Source: Pseudomonas sp. MIACH
GTDB lineage: Bacteria; Pseudomonadota; Gammaproteobacteria; Pseudomonadales; Pseudomonadaceae
Assembly: GCF_001269925.1 (NCBI RefSeq)
Contig: NZ_LHVO01000051.1
Span: forward strand, 124,001-188,000
Length of the DNA: 64,000 nucleotides
Direction: 5' to 3'
Shown: piece after piece, positions 7,364 to 15,356 of the stretch
How the letters are laid out: each line of letters starts with the position of its first letter
How positions within the stretch are numbered: the stretch's first letter is position 1
Notes under the pieces: model-generated
Told to the model about the DNA's origin: nothing
Databases searched by the model: none
The model's input: the letters and a program-made list of their open reading frames with translations, nothing else
Position numbers and translations under genes: made by a program

Positions 7364-9190
7364 ATGCATCCCCGCGTCCTTGAGGTCACCGAACGGCTTA
7401 TCGCCCGCAGCCGCGCCACTCGTGAGGCTTACCTTGCGCTCATTCGCGGCGCAGCCAGCGACGGTCCGATGCGCGGCAAGCTGCAATGCGCCAACTTCGC
7501 CCACGGCGTGGCCGGTTGCGGCACCGAAGATAAAAACAGCCTGCGCATGATGAACGCCGCCAACGTGGCAATTGTTTCGTCATATAACGACATGCTCTCG
7601 GCGCATCAGCCGTACGAACATTTCCCTGAACAGATCAAAAAAGCCCTGCGCGAAGTCGGCTCGGTCGGCCAGTTCGCCGGCGGCACCCCGGCCATGTGCG
7701 ACGGCGTGACCCAAGGCGAGCCCGGCATGGAGCTGAGCCTGCTCAGCCGTGAAGTCATCGCCATGTCCACGGCGGTAGCGCTGTCCCACAACATGTTCGA
7801 CGCGGCGCTGATGCTCGGCATCTGCGACAAGATCGTGCCAGGCCTGATGATGGGCGCACTGCGCTACGGTCACCTGCCCATGATCTTCGTACCGGGCGGG
7901 CCGATGCCGTCGGGCATCTCCAACAAGCAGAAAGCCGACGTGCGCCAGCGCTACGCCGAAGGCAAGGCCAGCCGCGAAGAGCTGCTGGAGTCGGAGATGA
8001 AGTCCTACCACAGCCCCGGCACCTGCACCTTCTACGGCACTGCCAACACCAACCAATTGCTGATGGAAGTGATGGGTCTGCACTTGCCGGGCGCCTCGTT
8101 CGTCAACCCGTACACGCCGTTGCGTGACGCCCTGACCCGCGAAGCCGCGCACCAGGTCACGCGCCTGACCAAGGCCAACGGCAACTTCACGCCGATCGGC
8201 GAGATCGTCGATGAGAAATCCATCGTCAACGCCATCGTTGCGCTCAACGCTACCGGCGGTTCCACCAACCACACCCTGCACATGCCGGCCATCGCCATGT
8301 CGGCGGGCATCATCCTCACGTGGGACGACATGGCTGACCTCTCTGAGGTAGTGCCGACCCTGTCCCATGTGTATCCAAACGGCAAAGCCGACATCAACCA
8401 CTTCCAGGCGGCGGGCGGCATGTCGTTCCTGATCCGCGAACTGCTCGAAGCCGGCCTGCTGCACGACGACGTCAACACCGTGGCCGGCAAGGGCCTGAGC
8501 CGTTATGTCCAGGAGCCATTCCTGGTCGATGGCGAGCTGGTCTGGCGCGACGGCCCGATCGAAAGCCTCGACGAAACCATCCTGCGCCCTGTGGCGCGCG
8601 CGTTCTCGCCGGAAGGTGGCTTGCGTGTAATGGAAGGCAACCTCGGCCGCGGTGTGATGAAAGTCTCTGCTGTAGCCCCTGAGCACCAGATCGTCGAAGC
8701 ACCGGCGGTGGTGTTCCAGGACCAGCAGGACCTGGCCGATGCGTTCAAGGCCGGCCAGCTGGAAAAAGACTTTGTCGCGGTGATGCGCTTCCAGGGCCCG
8801 CGTTCCAATGGCATGCCGGAACTGCACAAGATGACGCCGTTCCTCGGCGTGCTGCAGGACCGTGGCTTCAAAGTCGCGCTGGTGACAGACGGGCGTATGT
8901 CCGGCGCGTCGGGTAAGATCCCCGCCGCGATTCACGTCAACCCCGAAGCCCAGAGCGGCGGGCCGCTGGCGCGGGTGCGCGATGGCGATATCATTCGCGT
9001 GGATGGCGTGAAGGGCACCCTGGAGCTTAAGGTGGACGCCGAAGAATTTGCAGCGCGCACGCCTGCCACGGGCCTATTGGGCAATAACGTGGGGGCCGGT
9101 CGCGAGCTGTTTGCATTTATGCGCTTGGCCGCAAGCTCCGCAGAGCAGGGCGCCAGCGCCTTTACCTGTGCCTTGGAGACGCTTAAGTGA
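7364..9190 (+). CDS. edd: Phosphogluconate dehydratase
   Basis: A 608-residue Entner-Doudoroff dehydratase converting 6-phosphogluconate to 2-keto-3-deoxy-6-phosphogluconate. It belongs to the IlvD/Edd family with an Fe-S cluster. Family features include NAANVAIVSSYNDMLSAHQP near the N terminus, the cysteine motifs GTPAMCDGVTQG and GICDKIVPG, and the C-terminal VTDGRMSGASGKIPAAIHV. Full length. ATG 7364 has GGAG 10 bases upstream. It is first in a likely operon with glk, gltR and gtrS; the glk start overlaps its stop by 4 bases. A HexR operator lies upstream. Confidence 0.96.
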   Translation: MHPRVLEVTERLIARSRATREAYLALIRGAASDGPMRGKLQCANFAHGVAGCGTEDKNSLRMMNAANVAIVSSYNDMLSAHQPYEHFPEQIKKALREVGSVGQFAGGTPAMCDGVTQGEPGMELSLLSREVIAMSTAVALSHNMFDAALMLGICDKIVPGLMMGALRYGHLPMIFVPGGPMPSGISNKQKADVRQRYAEGKASREELLESEMKSYHSPGTCTFYGTANTNQLLMEVMGLHLPGASFVNPYTPLRDALTREAAHQVTRLTKANGNFTPIGEIVDEKSIVNAIVALNATGGSTNHTLHMPAIAMSAGIILTWDDMADLSEVVPTLSHVYPNGKADINHFQAAGGMSFLIRELLEAGLLHDDVNTVAGKGLSRYVQEPFLVDGELVWRDGPIESLDETILRPVARAFSPEGGLRVMEGNLGRGVMKVSAVAPEHQIVEAPAVVFQDQQDLADAFKAGQLEKDFVAVMRFQGPRSNGMPELHKMTPFLGVLQDRGFKVALVTDGRMSGASGKIPAAIHVNPEAQSGGPLARVRDGDIIRVDGVKGTLELKVDAEEFAARTPATGLLGNNVGAGRELFAFMRLAASSAEQGASAFTCALETLK

Positions 9191-10143
9191 AGCTAGCGCT
9201 GGTCGGTGACATCGGGGGTACCAACGCCCGTTTTGCGTTGTGGCGAGATCAGGCGCTGCACTCGATCCGAGTGCATGCCACGGCTGATCACCAAAGCCCT
9301 GAGGACGCGATCAAGGTCTATCTCAAGGAAGAAGGCCTGGAAATCGGGGACATCGGTGCGGTGTGCCTGTCCGTCGCCGGGCCGGTGAGCGGGGATGAAT
9401 TTAAATTCACCAACAATCACTGGCGCCTGAGCAAAACTGCGTTTTGCCAGGCGTTGCAGGTGGATGAACTGCTGCTGGTGAATGACTTCTCGGCCATGGC
9501 ACTGGGCATGACTCGCCTTAAACCCGACGAATTTCGCGTGGTCTGCGAAGGCACGCCTGAACCGTTGCGCCCGGCGGTGGTAATCGGTCCGGGCACCGGC
9601 CTGGGCGTCGGTACCCTGCTGGACCTCGGCGCAGACCGCTTTGCGGCGTTGCCGGGGGAGGGTGGCCATGTCGACCTGCCCCTGAGCAGCCCACGGGAAA
9701 CCCAGCTGTGGCAGCATATCTACAGCGAGATCGGCCACGTCAGCGCCGAAACCGCCTTGAGCGGTGGCGGTTTGCCGCGTCTGTACCGGGCGATTTGTGC
9801 GGTCGATGGCCACACACCAGTGCTCGACACGCCGGAAGCCATCACGGCGGCGGGCCTGGCGGGCGACCCGGTGGCCATGGAAGTGTTGGATCAATTCAGC
9901 ATCTGGCTGGGCCGGGTGGCCGGCAACAATGTGCTGACCACCGGTGGACGCGGTGGTGTGTATATCGTCGGTGGGGTGATTCCGCGGTTTGCCGACTTCT
10001 TTATCAACAGCGGCTTTGCCAAGAGTTTCAGTGACAAAGGCTGCATGAGCGACTACTTCAAAGGCATTCCGGTGTGGTTGGTGACCGCGCCGTATTCCGG
10101 GTTGACCGGGGCTGGCGTCGCATTGGAACAGGCGTTTGCCTGA
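9187..10143 (+). CDS. glk: Glucokinase
   Basis: A 318-residue ATP-dependent glucokinase of the bacterial Glk (PF02685) type, phosphorylating cytoplasmic glucose to glucose 6-phosphate. The N terminus KLALVGDIGGTNARFALW is the phosphate-1 motif. LLVNDFSAMALGM holds the catalytic Asp, and VIGPGTGLGVGTL, LPGEGGHVDLP and the C-terminal GVYIVGGVIPRF complete the family signature. The start is GTG 9187, overlapping the edd stop in GTGA, which indicates translational coupling. It supplies the pathway whose later steps are encoded by edd and gapA. Confidence 0.95.
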   Translation: MKLALVGDIGGTNARFALWRDQALHSIRVHATADHQSPEDAIKVYLKEEGLEIGDIGAVCLSVAGPVSGDEFKFTNNHWRLSKTAFCQALQVDELLLVNDFSAMALGMTRLKPDEFRVVCEGTPEPLRPAVVIGPGTGLGVGTLLDLGADRFAALPGEGGHVDLPLSSPRETQLWQHIYSEIGHVSAETALSGGGLPRLYRAICAVDGHTPVLDTPEAITAAGLAGDPVAMEVLDQFSIWLGRVAGNNVLTTGGRGGVYIVGGVIPRFADFFINSGFAKSFSDKGCMSDYFKGIPVWLVTAPYSGLTGAGVALEQAFA

Positions 10144-10175
10144 TCCGCACCGCCTATAACAACAAGGAGGACCCC

Positions 10176-10910
10176 GTGAGCGTAATCAGTAAATCGATTC
10201 TCCTCGTCGACGATGACCAGGAAATCCGCGAATTGCTGCAAACCTACCTCAGTCGCGCCGGTTTCCAGGTGCGTGGCGTGCCGGATGGCGCGGGGTTCCG
10301 CCAGGCGATGAACGAGGCGCCGTGTGACCTGGTCATCCTCGATGTGATGCTGCCGGACGAAGACGGTTTCAGCCTTTGCCGCTGGATTCGCCAGCACCCG
10401 CGCCAGGCGCAGGTGCCGATCATCATGCTCACCGCCAGTTCCGACGAAGCCGACCGCGTGATCGGCCTGGAACTGGGGGCCGACGACTATATCGGCAAGC
10501 CGTTCAGCCCCCGCGAGTTGCAGGCACGGATCAAGGCCTTGTTGCGTCGCTGCCAGTTCGGCCAGGAGCGCAGCGGAAATGGCGATGTGCTGGTGTTCGA
10601 TGAATGGCGCCTGGACATGATCAGCCACCGGCTGTTCCACGTGGATGGCGAAGAGGTGATCCTCTCCGGTGCCGACTTTGCCCTGCTCAAGCTGTTTCTC
10701 GATCACCCGCAACAGATTCTCGACCGCGACACCATCGGCAACGCCACCCGTGGCCGTGACCTGATGCCGCTCGACCGCATCGTCGACATGGCGGTCAGCC
10801 GCTTGCGTCAACGCCTGCGCGACACCGAAAAACCCCCGAGGCTGATCCGCACCGTGCGTGGCAGCGGTTATCAACTGGCAGCCAGCGTGGTTGCCGGCAA
10901 TGCCCACTGA
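10176..10910 (+). CDS. gltR: OmpR-family response regulator GltR (glucose transport)
   Basis: A 244-residue response regulator. The receiver domain (residues 1-118) shows the acidic pair in LLVDDDQE, the phospho-acceptor Asp in LVILDVMLPDEDGF, and the conserved Lys in IGKPFSPREL. A winged-helix DNA-binding domain follows, with a C-terminal RLRQRLRDTEKPPRLIRTVR motif. The start was set at GTG 10176 because AAGGAGG lies 5 bases upstream and the protein then begins directly before the receiver fold. A longer frame exists upstream. It is paired with the overlapping kinase gene gtrS. In P. aeruginosa and P. putida this pair controls glucose porin and ABC uptake genes. Confidence 0.92.
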   Translation: MSVISKSILLVDDDQEIRELLQTYLSRAGFQVRGVPDGAGFRQAMNEAPCDLVILDVMLPDEDGFSLCRWIRQHPRQAQVPIIMLTASSDEADRVIGLELGADDYIGKPFSPRELQARIKALLRRCQFGQERSGNGDVLVFDEWRLDMISHRLFHVDGEEVILSGADFALLKLFLDHPQQILDRDTIGNATRGRDLMPLDRIVDMAVSRLRQRLRDTEKPPRLIRTVRGSGYQLAASVVAGNAH

Positions 10911-12369
10911 ACTGCTGACCGAGCGCCGCCGCCGCTTCCCGGTACCGCGCTCGTTACTGGGGCGCATGCTGCTGCTGACCTTGCTCGCGGTGTTGTTCGC
11001 GCAGGCGCTGTCCAGCGTGATCTGGGTTTCGCAGTTGCGCGCCACCCAGCTGGAAGGCCTGGTCACCAGCGCTCGTAGCCTGGCGCACTCGATGACCGCC
11101 AGCGTGAGTTATTTCCGTTCCTTGCCGGTGGCCTATCGCCCGTTGGTCCTTGACCAACTGCGCAGCATGGGCGGCACCCGTTTTGTCGTGACCCTCAATG
11201 ATCGGCCACTCGACATGCAAGTGCTGCCGCAAACCCCGCGTAAACAGGCGGTGCTGGTGGCCGTGGATGAAGTGCTGCGCCAGACCTTGGGCGCCAACGT
11301 GCCAATCTCGGTGGAGTTCGTCAGCGCTGAAGACCTGCGCATCTTCAACGCCGGCTTGAAACTCGATGAGCTGCCGCGCTCCTGGGCGCATTACGCGCTG
11401 ACCCTGGAGCCCGTCAACCCGCCGGTATTGGTCACCCAGATCGAACTGGCCCCCGGCGAATGGCTGTACATCGCTTCGCTGTTGCCCGAGCCCTACACCA
11501 GCCTTGAAGAACAGGGCCTGCCGTCCCAGCAGGTGTGGTTTATCGTGCTGACCAGCGGCTTTTTGCTGCTGTTCATCGGCCTGCTGGTGCACTGGCAGAG
11601 CCGGCCGCTCAAGCGCCTGGCGCGGGCGGCGCGAGACATGTCCCTGGGCGCCGATGTGGAGCCGGTGGCCGAAGGCGGCGGTAGTGAAGTGGTGGAAGTG
11701 GGCCGCGCGTTCAATGCCATGCGCGAACGCATCAGCCGTTACCTCACGGAGCGCAGCCAATTGTTCAGCGCGATCTCCCACGATCTGCGCACACCGATTA
11801 CGCGTCTGCGCCTACGTGTGGAACTGCTTGAAGACGAGAACCTGCAAATCAAGTTCGGCCGTGATCTGGATGAATTGGAGTTGCTGGTCAAAGGCGCGCT
11901 GCAATGCGTGAAAGACACCGATATTCACGAGAATATCCAGCCGGTCGACCTTAACCATGTGCTCGAATGCCTGGTGGAGCCCTACGTGGCGCCCAACGGC
12001 AACGGTCGGGTCACCCTGGACGGCGCAGCAGTGGCGGCGTACCCGGGCAAGCCGCTGGCGCTCAAGCGCTGCATCGGCAACCTGATCGACAATGCCTTGA
12101 AGTACGGGCAGAACGCCCATTTGCATATCGAGGACGATGGCGCGGAGTTCATCCTGCACGTCGACGACGAAGGCCCCGGCGTGCCGGAACAGCGCCTGGA
12201 ACAAGTCTTCGAACCGCACTTTCGCCTGGCCGGCCAGCAGCAGGGTTACGGTTTGGGCTTGGGTATTGCTCGTAACATCGCCCACAGCCATGGCGGTGAA
12301 GTGAGTTTGCAGAATTTGCGCGAAGGTGGCTTGCGGGTGACGTTGCAACTGCCCCGGACCCTGGACTGA
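10900..12369 (+). CDS. gtrS: Sensor histidine kinase GtrS (2-ketogluconate/6-phosphogluconate sensing)
   Basis: A 489-residue inner-membrane kinase. Helices lie at about residues 21-43 and 205-227 and flank a periplasmic sensor region. A HAMP domain (WQSRPLKRLARAARDMSLG), the H-box FSAISHDLRTPITRLRLR, and ATP-binding boxes ending YGLGLGIARNIAHSHGGE follow. The start ATG 10900 overlaps the gltR stop by 11 bases. Known family members phosphorylate GltR in response to gluconate-derived metabolites. The glucose ABC transporter genes that follow it in P. aeruginosa are absent here; a convergent AraC gene comes next. Confidence 0.9.
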   Translation: MPTELLTERRRRFPVPRSLLGRMLLLTLLAVLFAQALSSVIWVSQLRATQLEGLVTSARSLAHSMTASVSYFRSLPVAYRPLVLDQLRSMGGTRFVVTLNDRPLDMQVLPQTPRKQAVLVAVDEVLRQTLGANVPISVEFVSAEDLRIFNAGLKLDELPRSWAHYALTLEPVNPPVLVTQIELAPGEWLYIASLLPEPYTSLEEQGLPSQQVWFIVLTSGFLLLFIGLLVHWQSRPLKRLARAARDMSLGADVEPVAEGGGSEVVEVGRAFNAMRERISRYLTERSQLFSAISHDLRTPITRLRLRVELLEDENLQIKFGRDLDELELLVKGALQCVKDTDIHENIQPVDLNHVLECLVEPYVAPNGNGRVTLDGAAVAAYPGKPLALKRCIGNLIDNALKYGQNAHLHIEDDGAEFILHVDDEGPGVPEQRLEQVFEPHFRLAGQQQGYGLGLGIARNIAHSHGGEVSLQNLREGGLRVTLQLPRTLD

Positions 12370-12393
12370 AAAACACGGTTGGGCAAATGTGGG

Positions 12394-13323
12394 TCAGACG
12401 CTTTGGCGCAGCCTGGCCAAATCCCTCAGCGGCGGTGCCCCGAACAACCGGCTGTACTCCCGGCTGAACTGCGACGGGCTTTCATACCCCACCCGATACC
12501 CCGCCGCCGACGCTTCCAGCCCTTCGGCAATCATCAGCCGACGTGCCTCCTGCAAGCGCAGCTGCTTTTGGTACTGCAGCGGGCTCATCGCCGTAATCGC
12601 CTTGAAGCGGTGGTGCAGGGTCGAGACGCTGAGGTTCACTTCCTTGGCCAGGTCATCGATGCGCAGCGGTTGTTCGTAGTTGCCATTGAGCCACTTGATC
12701 GCCTGGCTGACGCGATGGCTCTGGCTGTTGGCCACGGCAATTTCATACAGGCGATAACCCTGTGGCCCGCGCAGCAAGCGGTAGAGAATTTCACGATTGA
12801 TCAGCGGTGCCAGCATGGCGATGTCTTTGGGCGTATCCAGCAGGCGCGCCAGGCGTAGCACGGCGTCGAGCAGTTGGGGGTCGATACGGTCCACATACAT
12901 GCCGCGCGATGTCGGGCGCGTGGGCACACCCATGGGGCCGGCCTCGGCGATCAAGGCGGTGAGTTGCGCCGGGTCGATATTGATGCGCACTGACAGGTTC
13001 GGATCTTCCGGCGTGGCATCGATGATCCGCCCGGCCACCGGCATCGCCACCGAGAACACCAGGTAATTGAGCGGGTCGTAGGCAAAGATTTCGTCGGCCA
13101 GACGCACTTCCTTGCTGCCGTTGGCGAGGATGCACAACGCGGGCTCCACCAGCACCGGCATGAAGTCACGCGGCGTGTTGTGGCGGTTCAGGAACAGTGA
13201 GGTAATCGCCGTGCCATAGGAGCCGTCTTCCCAGGTATGGCGATGCACGATGCCCGCCAGCTCGGCGCGCTGTTTTTCCGTCTCGGCATCGAGGGGCATG
13301 GGCGGGTGTTCGGGCGACGACAT
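12394..13323 (-). CDS. AraC-family transcriptional regulator
   Basis: A 309-residue regulator with an N-terminal AraC_N-type cupin sensor region (about residues 25-180, including SLFLNRHNTPRDFMPVL and IFAYDPLNYLVFSVAMP). A C-terminal double helix-turn-helix follows from about residue 205 (WLNGNYEQPLRIDDLAKEV, STLHHRFKAITAMSPLQYQK, then VGYESPSQFSREYSRLFG). It is convergent with gtrS and divergent from a small monooxygenase gene across a 328-bp gap with repeated TGTGCAATAA sites, which makes that gene and itself plausible targets. The effector is unknown. Confidence 0.88.
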   Translation of the reverse strand: MSSPEHPPMPLDAETEKQRAELAGIVHRHTWEDGSYGTAITSLFLNRHNTPRDFMPVLVEPALCILANGSKEVRLADEIFAYDPLNYLVFSVAMPVAGRIIDATPEDPNLSVRINIDPAQLTALIAEAGPMGVPTRPTSRGMYVDRIDPQLLDAVLRLARLLDTPKDIAMLAPLINREILYRLLRGPQGYRLYEIAVANSQSHRVSQAIKWLNGNYEQPLRIDDLAKEVNLSVSTLHHRFKAITAMSPLQYQKQLRLQEARRLMIAEGLEASAAGYRVGYESPSQFSREYSRLFGAPPLRDLARLRQSV

Positions 13324-13651
13324 GGGACGTCCTCTGCAGGCTTTTTTGATGGGCTCAGCTTAGCGGCGGCTTTTCAAACAGTGTTAGGTCGATTCTGCAC
13401 AATCCTTGCCTGATCCTGCGACACATCGTGAATCAGGCAAGCCCCTGGACTGTCATCTCCCTGAAACAAGGCATTGGCCTGTGCAATAAAAGCGGCGGGC
13501 CGCGTGTCCTGTCTACGCTTCTCGCAGGATTGTGCAATAAGCCAGCAGGAATTGACTAACCGCGCCCGCACTCGCGCCGTTATCTTTGATCCTGTGGCAA
13601 CACGCCCTCACAGTGCTTGCCGAGCATCACTTCTCAACGGGAGAGTCGAAC
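13324..13651. promoter_or_regulatory. Divergent intergenic region with repeated TGTGCAATAA and inverted repeats
   Basis: This 328-bp gap holds two identical 10-mers, TGTGCAATAA, at 13480-13489 and 13531-13540. An 11-bp inverted pair is formed by TGCACAATCCT at 13396-13406 and AGGATTGTGCA at 13526-13536. A separate 9-bp palindrome, TTGCCTGAT-N17-ATCAGGCAA, lies at 13406-13440. No gene was seen in it. These are candidate binding sites for the AraC regulator. Confidence 0.55.
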
Positions 13652-13993
13652 ATGTCCACCCCCATTCCCGCGAGCCATATGGCCTTTATCCGCGCCCGCA
13701 CCGGGTGCAGCACCGAACTGGGTGCACGCTTGAGCAGTTTGATCGAACCGGGCCGTCAGGCTCAGGGTTGCCTGCAATTCTCGTTGCAGCATTCCCAGGT
13801 CGATCCCGATGTCTGGTTGATCTCGGGTTTCTGGAGCAGCGAGCAGGCGATGAGCGCCTACTTCAACTCGCCGGCCCTGATGATCTTTACCGAGCTGTTG
13901 AACGACATGGTTGTGCGCAGCATGGACTTCCAGACCTTCACCGATGCAACCGCCGCCAATGCCTACGGCGAGTACCTGCAACTCGCCGGTTGA
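13652..13993 (+). CDS. Antibiotic biosynthesis monooxygenase (ABM) fold protein
   Basis: A 113-residue protein with the ABM dimeric alpha-beta-barrel pattern: FIRARTGCSTELGARLSSLI, then QGCLQFSLQHSQVDPDVWLI, then SGFWSSEQAMSAYFNSPAL. Such proteins act as cofactor-independent monooxygenases, heme-degrading enzymes or reactive-species scavengers; the substrate is not evident here. Start ATG 13652 is supported by GGGAGAG upstream; a longer frame opens at 13586. It is divergent from the AraC regulator gene, suggesting control by it. Confidence 0.75.
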   Translation: MSTPIPASHMAFIRARTGCSTELGARLSSLIEPGRQAQGCLQFSLQHSQVDPDVWLISGFWSSEQAMSAYFNSPALMIFTELLNDMVVRSMDFQTFTDATAANAYGEYLQLAG

Positions 13994-14035
13994 GGGTTAG
14001 AATGGCCAACTTTTCCATTGGCCAGGACCTGCAAC

Positions 14036-14281
14036 ATGGCACGTAAACAATTTGCCCATCACGAAGCCGTTTCCGCCGTAGTACCAGGAGAGGGTGGCTA
14101 CAGCGCCGCCGTCGCCGTCAAGGCGCTGGATGGCATGGGCGCACCGCAGTTTCACAAGATCCTGGATGGACAGACCTTCAAGACCGCCTCCGACGCCGAT
14201 GATGCCGCCACTGTGCAGCTTGAGCGGCTGATCGATGTGGATGAAGAGGGTCAACTGACCTGGGCGAGCGCCGCGAGCTGA
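14036..14281 (+). CDS. Small conserved-looking protein of unknown function
   Basis: An 81-residue soluble protein that opens MARKQFAHHEAVSAVVPGEG and ends with a negatively charged segment (LIDVDEEGQLTWASAAS). No membrane segment, signal peptide or known motif was seen. The start ATG 14036 follows CCAGGACCT; another ATG in frame lies at 14018. It is 42 bases downstream of the ABM gene on the same strand and may share its transcript. A REPIN follows its stop. I do not recognise the family. Confidence 0.6.
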   Translation: MARKQFAHHEAVSAVVPGEGGYSAAVAVKALDGMGAPQFHKILDGQTFKTASDADDAATVQLERLIDVDEEGQLTWASAAS

Positions 14282-14299
14282 ACAACGCCGACCATCGAA

Positions 14300-14388
14300 T
14301 GTGGGAGGGGGCTTGCTCCCGATAGCAGTGTGTCAGTCAACAACGATGTTGGATGTGCCATTGCCATCGGGGGCAAGCCCCCTCCCAC
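14300..14388. repeat. REPIN
   Basis: TGTGGGAGGGGGCTTGCTCC at the left and its complement ending GCCCCCTCCCAC at the right are joined by about 45 bases. Same class as the elements at 910 and 58600. It lies between convergent genes. Confidence 0.87.
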
Positions 14389-14406
14389 TTTTTTGGTGTA
14401 TTTCAG

Positions 14407-15039
14407 TCAGGGTTTGCTGGCGCCTGGGCGGTACATCTTGAACAACGCCTCCGGCCCCAGTTGGAAGTAGTCTGCCGGGCCGCCACCGCGCAAAATCGGC
14501 TCGGCGGCAGCGGTGTCGTATACCCCATCCTTGAGCAACCACTTGGCAATGTGCACCGCGACCACTTCGCCCAGCACCAGCCAGCTCGGCACCAGCGCTT
14601 TGTCGGCGCGCTGCAGCTGGATGATCTGCGTCACCTTGCACTCGAACGAGACCGGGCTCTCGCCTACCCGCGGTACGCCGACGATTTTCGACGCCACCGG
14701 CGTCAGGCCGGACAACTCGAACTCATTCACATCCGGTGAAACGGCCGCGCAACTCTGGTTCATCTGCTCGGCCAGCGGGCGGGTGGCCAGGTTCCACACA
14801 AACTCGCCGGTCTGTTCGATATTGTTCAGGCTGTCTTTGCGCCCGACGCTGGAAAACCCAATGATCGGCGGAATGTAGTTGAACGCATTGAAGAAACTGT
14901 AGGGCGCCAGGTTCAGGCGACCCTCGCGGTCGTGGGACGAAATCCAGCCGATCGGCCGTGGTCCGACGATGGCATTGAAGGGGTCATGGGGCAGGCCGTG
15001 GCCGTTGGCGGGTTCGTAGAAATGGATATCGTCAGGCAT
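14407..15039 (-). CDS. Flavin reductase-like FMN-binding split-barrel protein
   Basis: A 210-residue protein with the flavin-reductase-like split barrel. Characteristic segments are NAIVGPRPIGWISSHDREG, LNLAPYSFFNAFNYIPPIIG and SVGRKDSLNNIEQTGEFVWN. Family members bind FMN and reduce it or act on small substrates; the partner is unknown here. Start ATG 15039 has AGGAACC upstream and begins the conserved region, while the frame extends to 15156 without recognisable sequence. It is convergent with the preceding small gene and has no obvious operon partner. Confidence 0.85.
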   Translation of the reverse strand: MPDDIHFYEPANGHGLPHDPFNAIVGPRPIGWISSHDREGRLNLAPYSFFNAFNYIPPIIGFSSVGRKDSLNNIEQTGEFVWNLATRPLAEQMNQSCAAVSPDVNEFELSGLTPVASKIVGVPRVGESPVSFECKVTQIIQLQRADKALVPSWLVLGEVVAVHIAKWLLKDGVYDTAAAEPILRGGGPADYFQLGPEALFKMYRPGASKP

Positions 15040-15115
15040 GGCCGGGGTTCCTGCTGCGGGGTTCGGGGAGGCAGCCATAGTGCAATCCATGGCGACGAAT
15101 TTCCATCGACCGTAT

Positions 15116-15288
15116 GGAATTTTGCGCGCTTGGGCGACGTCCTGACCAAACCCCATGAAAAGGGCGGGTTGGATTTCGGCACCATTGGTTCATCGGCGGT
15201 ATTGGCGGCGGTACTGGTGCTGATGATTGCGGGGGCGTCGTATGCGCAGCGGCGGTATGGGCGGAGCGAGCTGGCGGAACTGTCCTGA
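15116..15288 (+). pseudogene. Decayed 3' end of a DUF347 (COG4705) membrane protein gene
   Basis: Reading frame 15116-15288 encodes about 57 residues including LGDVLTKPHEKGGLDFGTIG and a hydrophobic helix (SSAVLAAVLVLMIAGASYA), then a stop. This resembles the last repeat of the tetra-repeat DUF347 membrane proteins, where the pattern LG(A/D)-TKP-KGGL-GT-GSSA recurs. The other three repeats are missing, and upstream sequence runs into the flavin reductase gene on the other strand. A remnant left by deletion is the best reading. Confidence 0.55.
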
Positions 15289-15309
15289 TTAACCTCGCGA
15301 TAAAACCAA

Positions 15310-15353
15310 TGTGGGAGGGGACAAGTGCGAATCGTCGCACCGCCCCTCCCACA
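15310..15353. repeat. REP-type inverted repeat
   Basis: TGTGGGAGGGG and CCCCTCCCACA form an 11-bp perfect inverted repeat with an internal GTGCGA/TCGCAC stem. Directly followed by ATTTTTAG on the plus strand. It sits 3 bases past the kgtP stop codon. Confidence 0.8.
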
Positions 15354-15356
15354 TTT

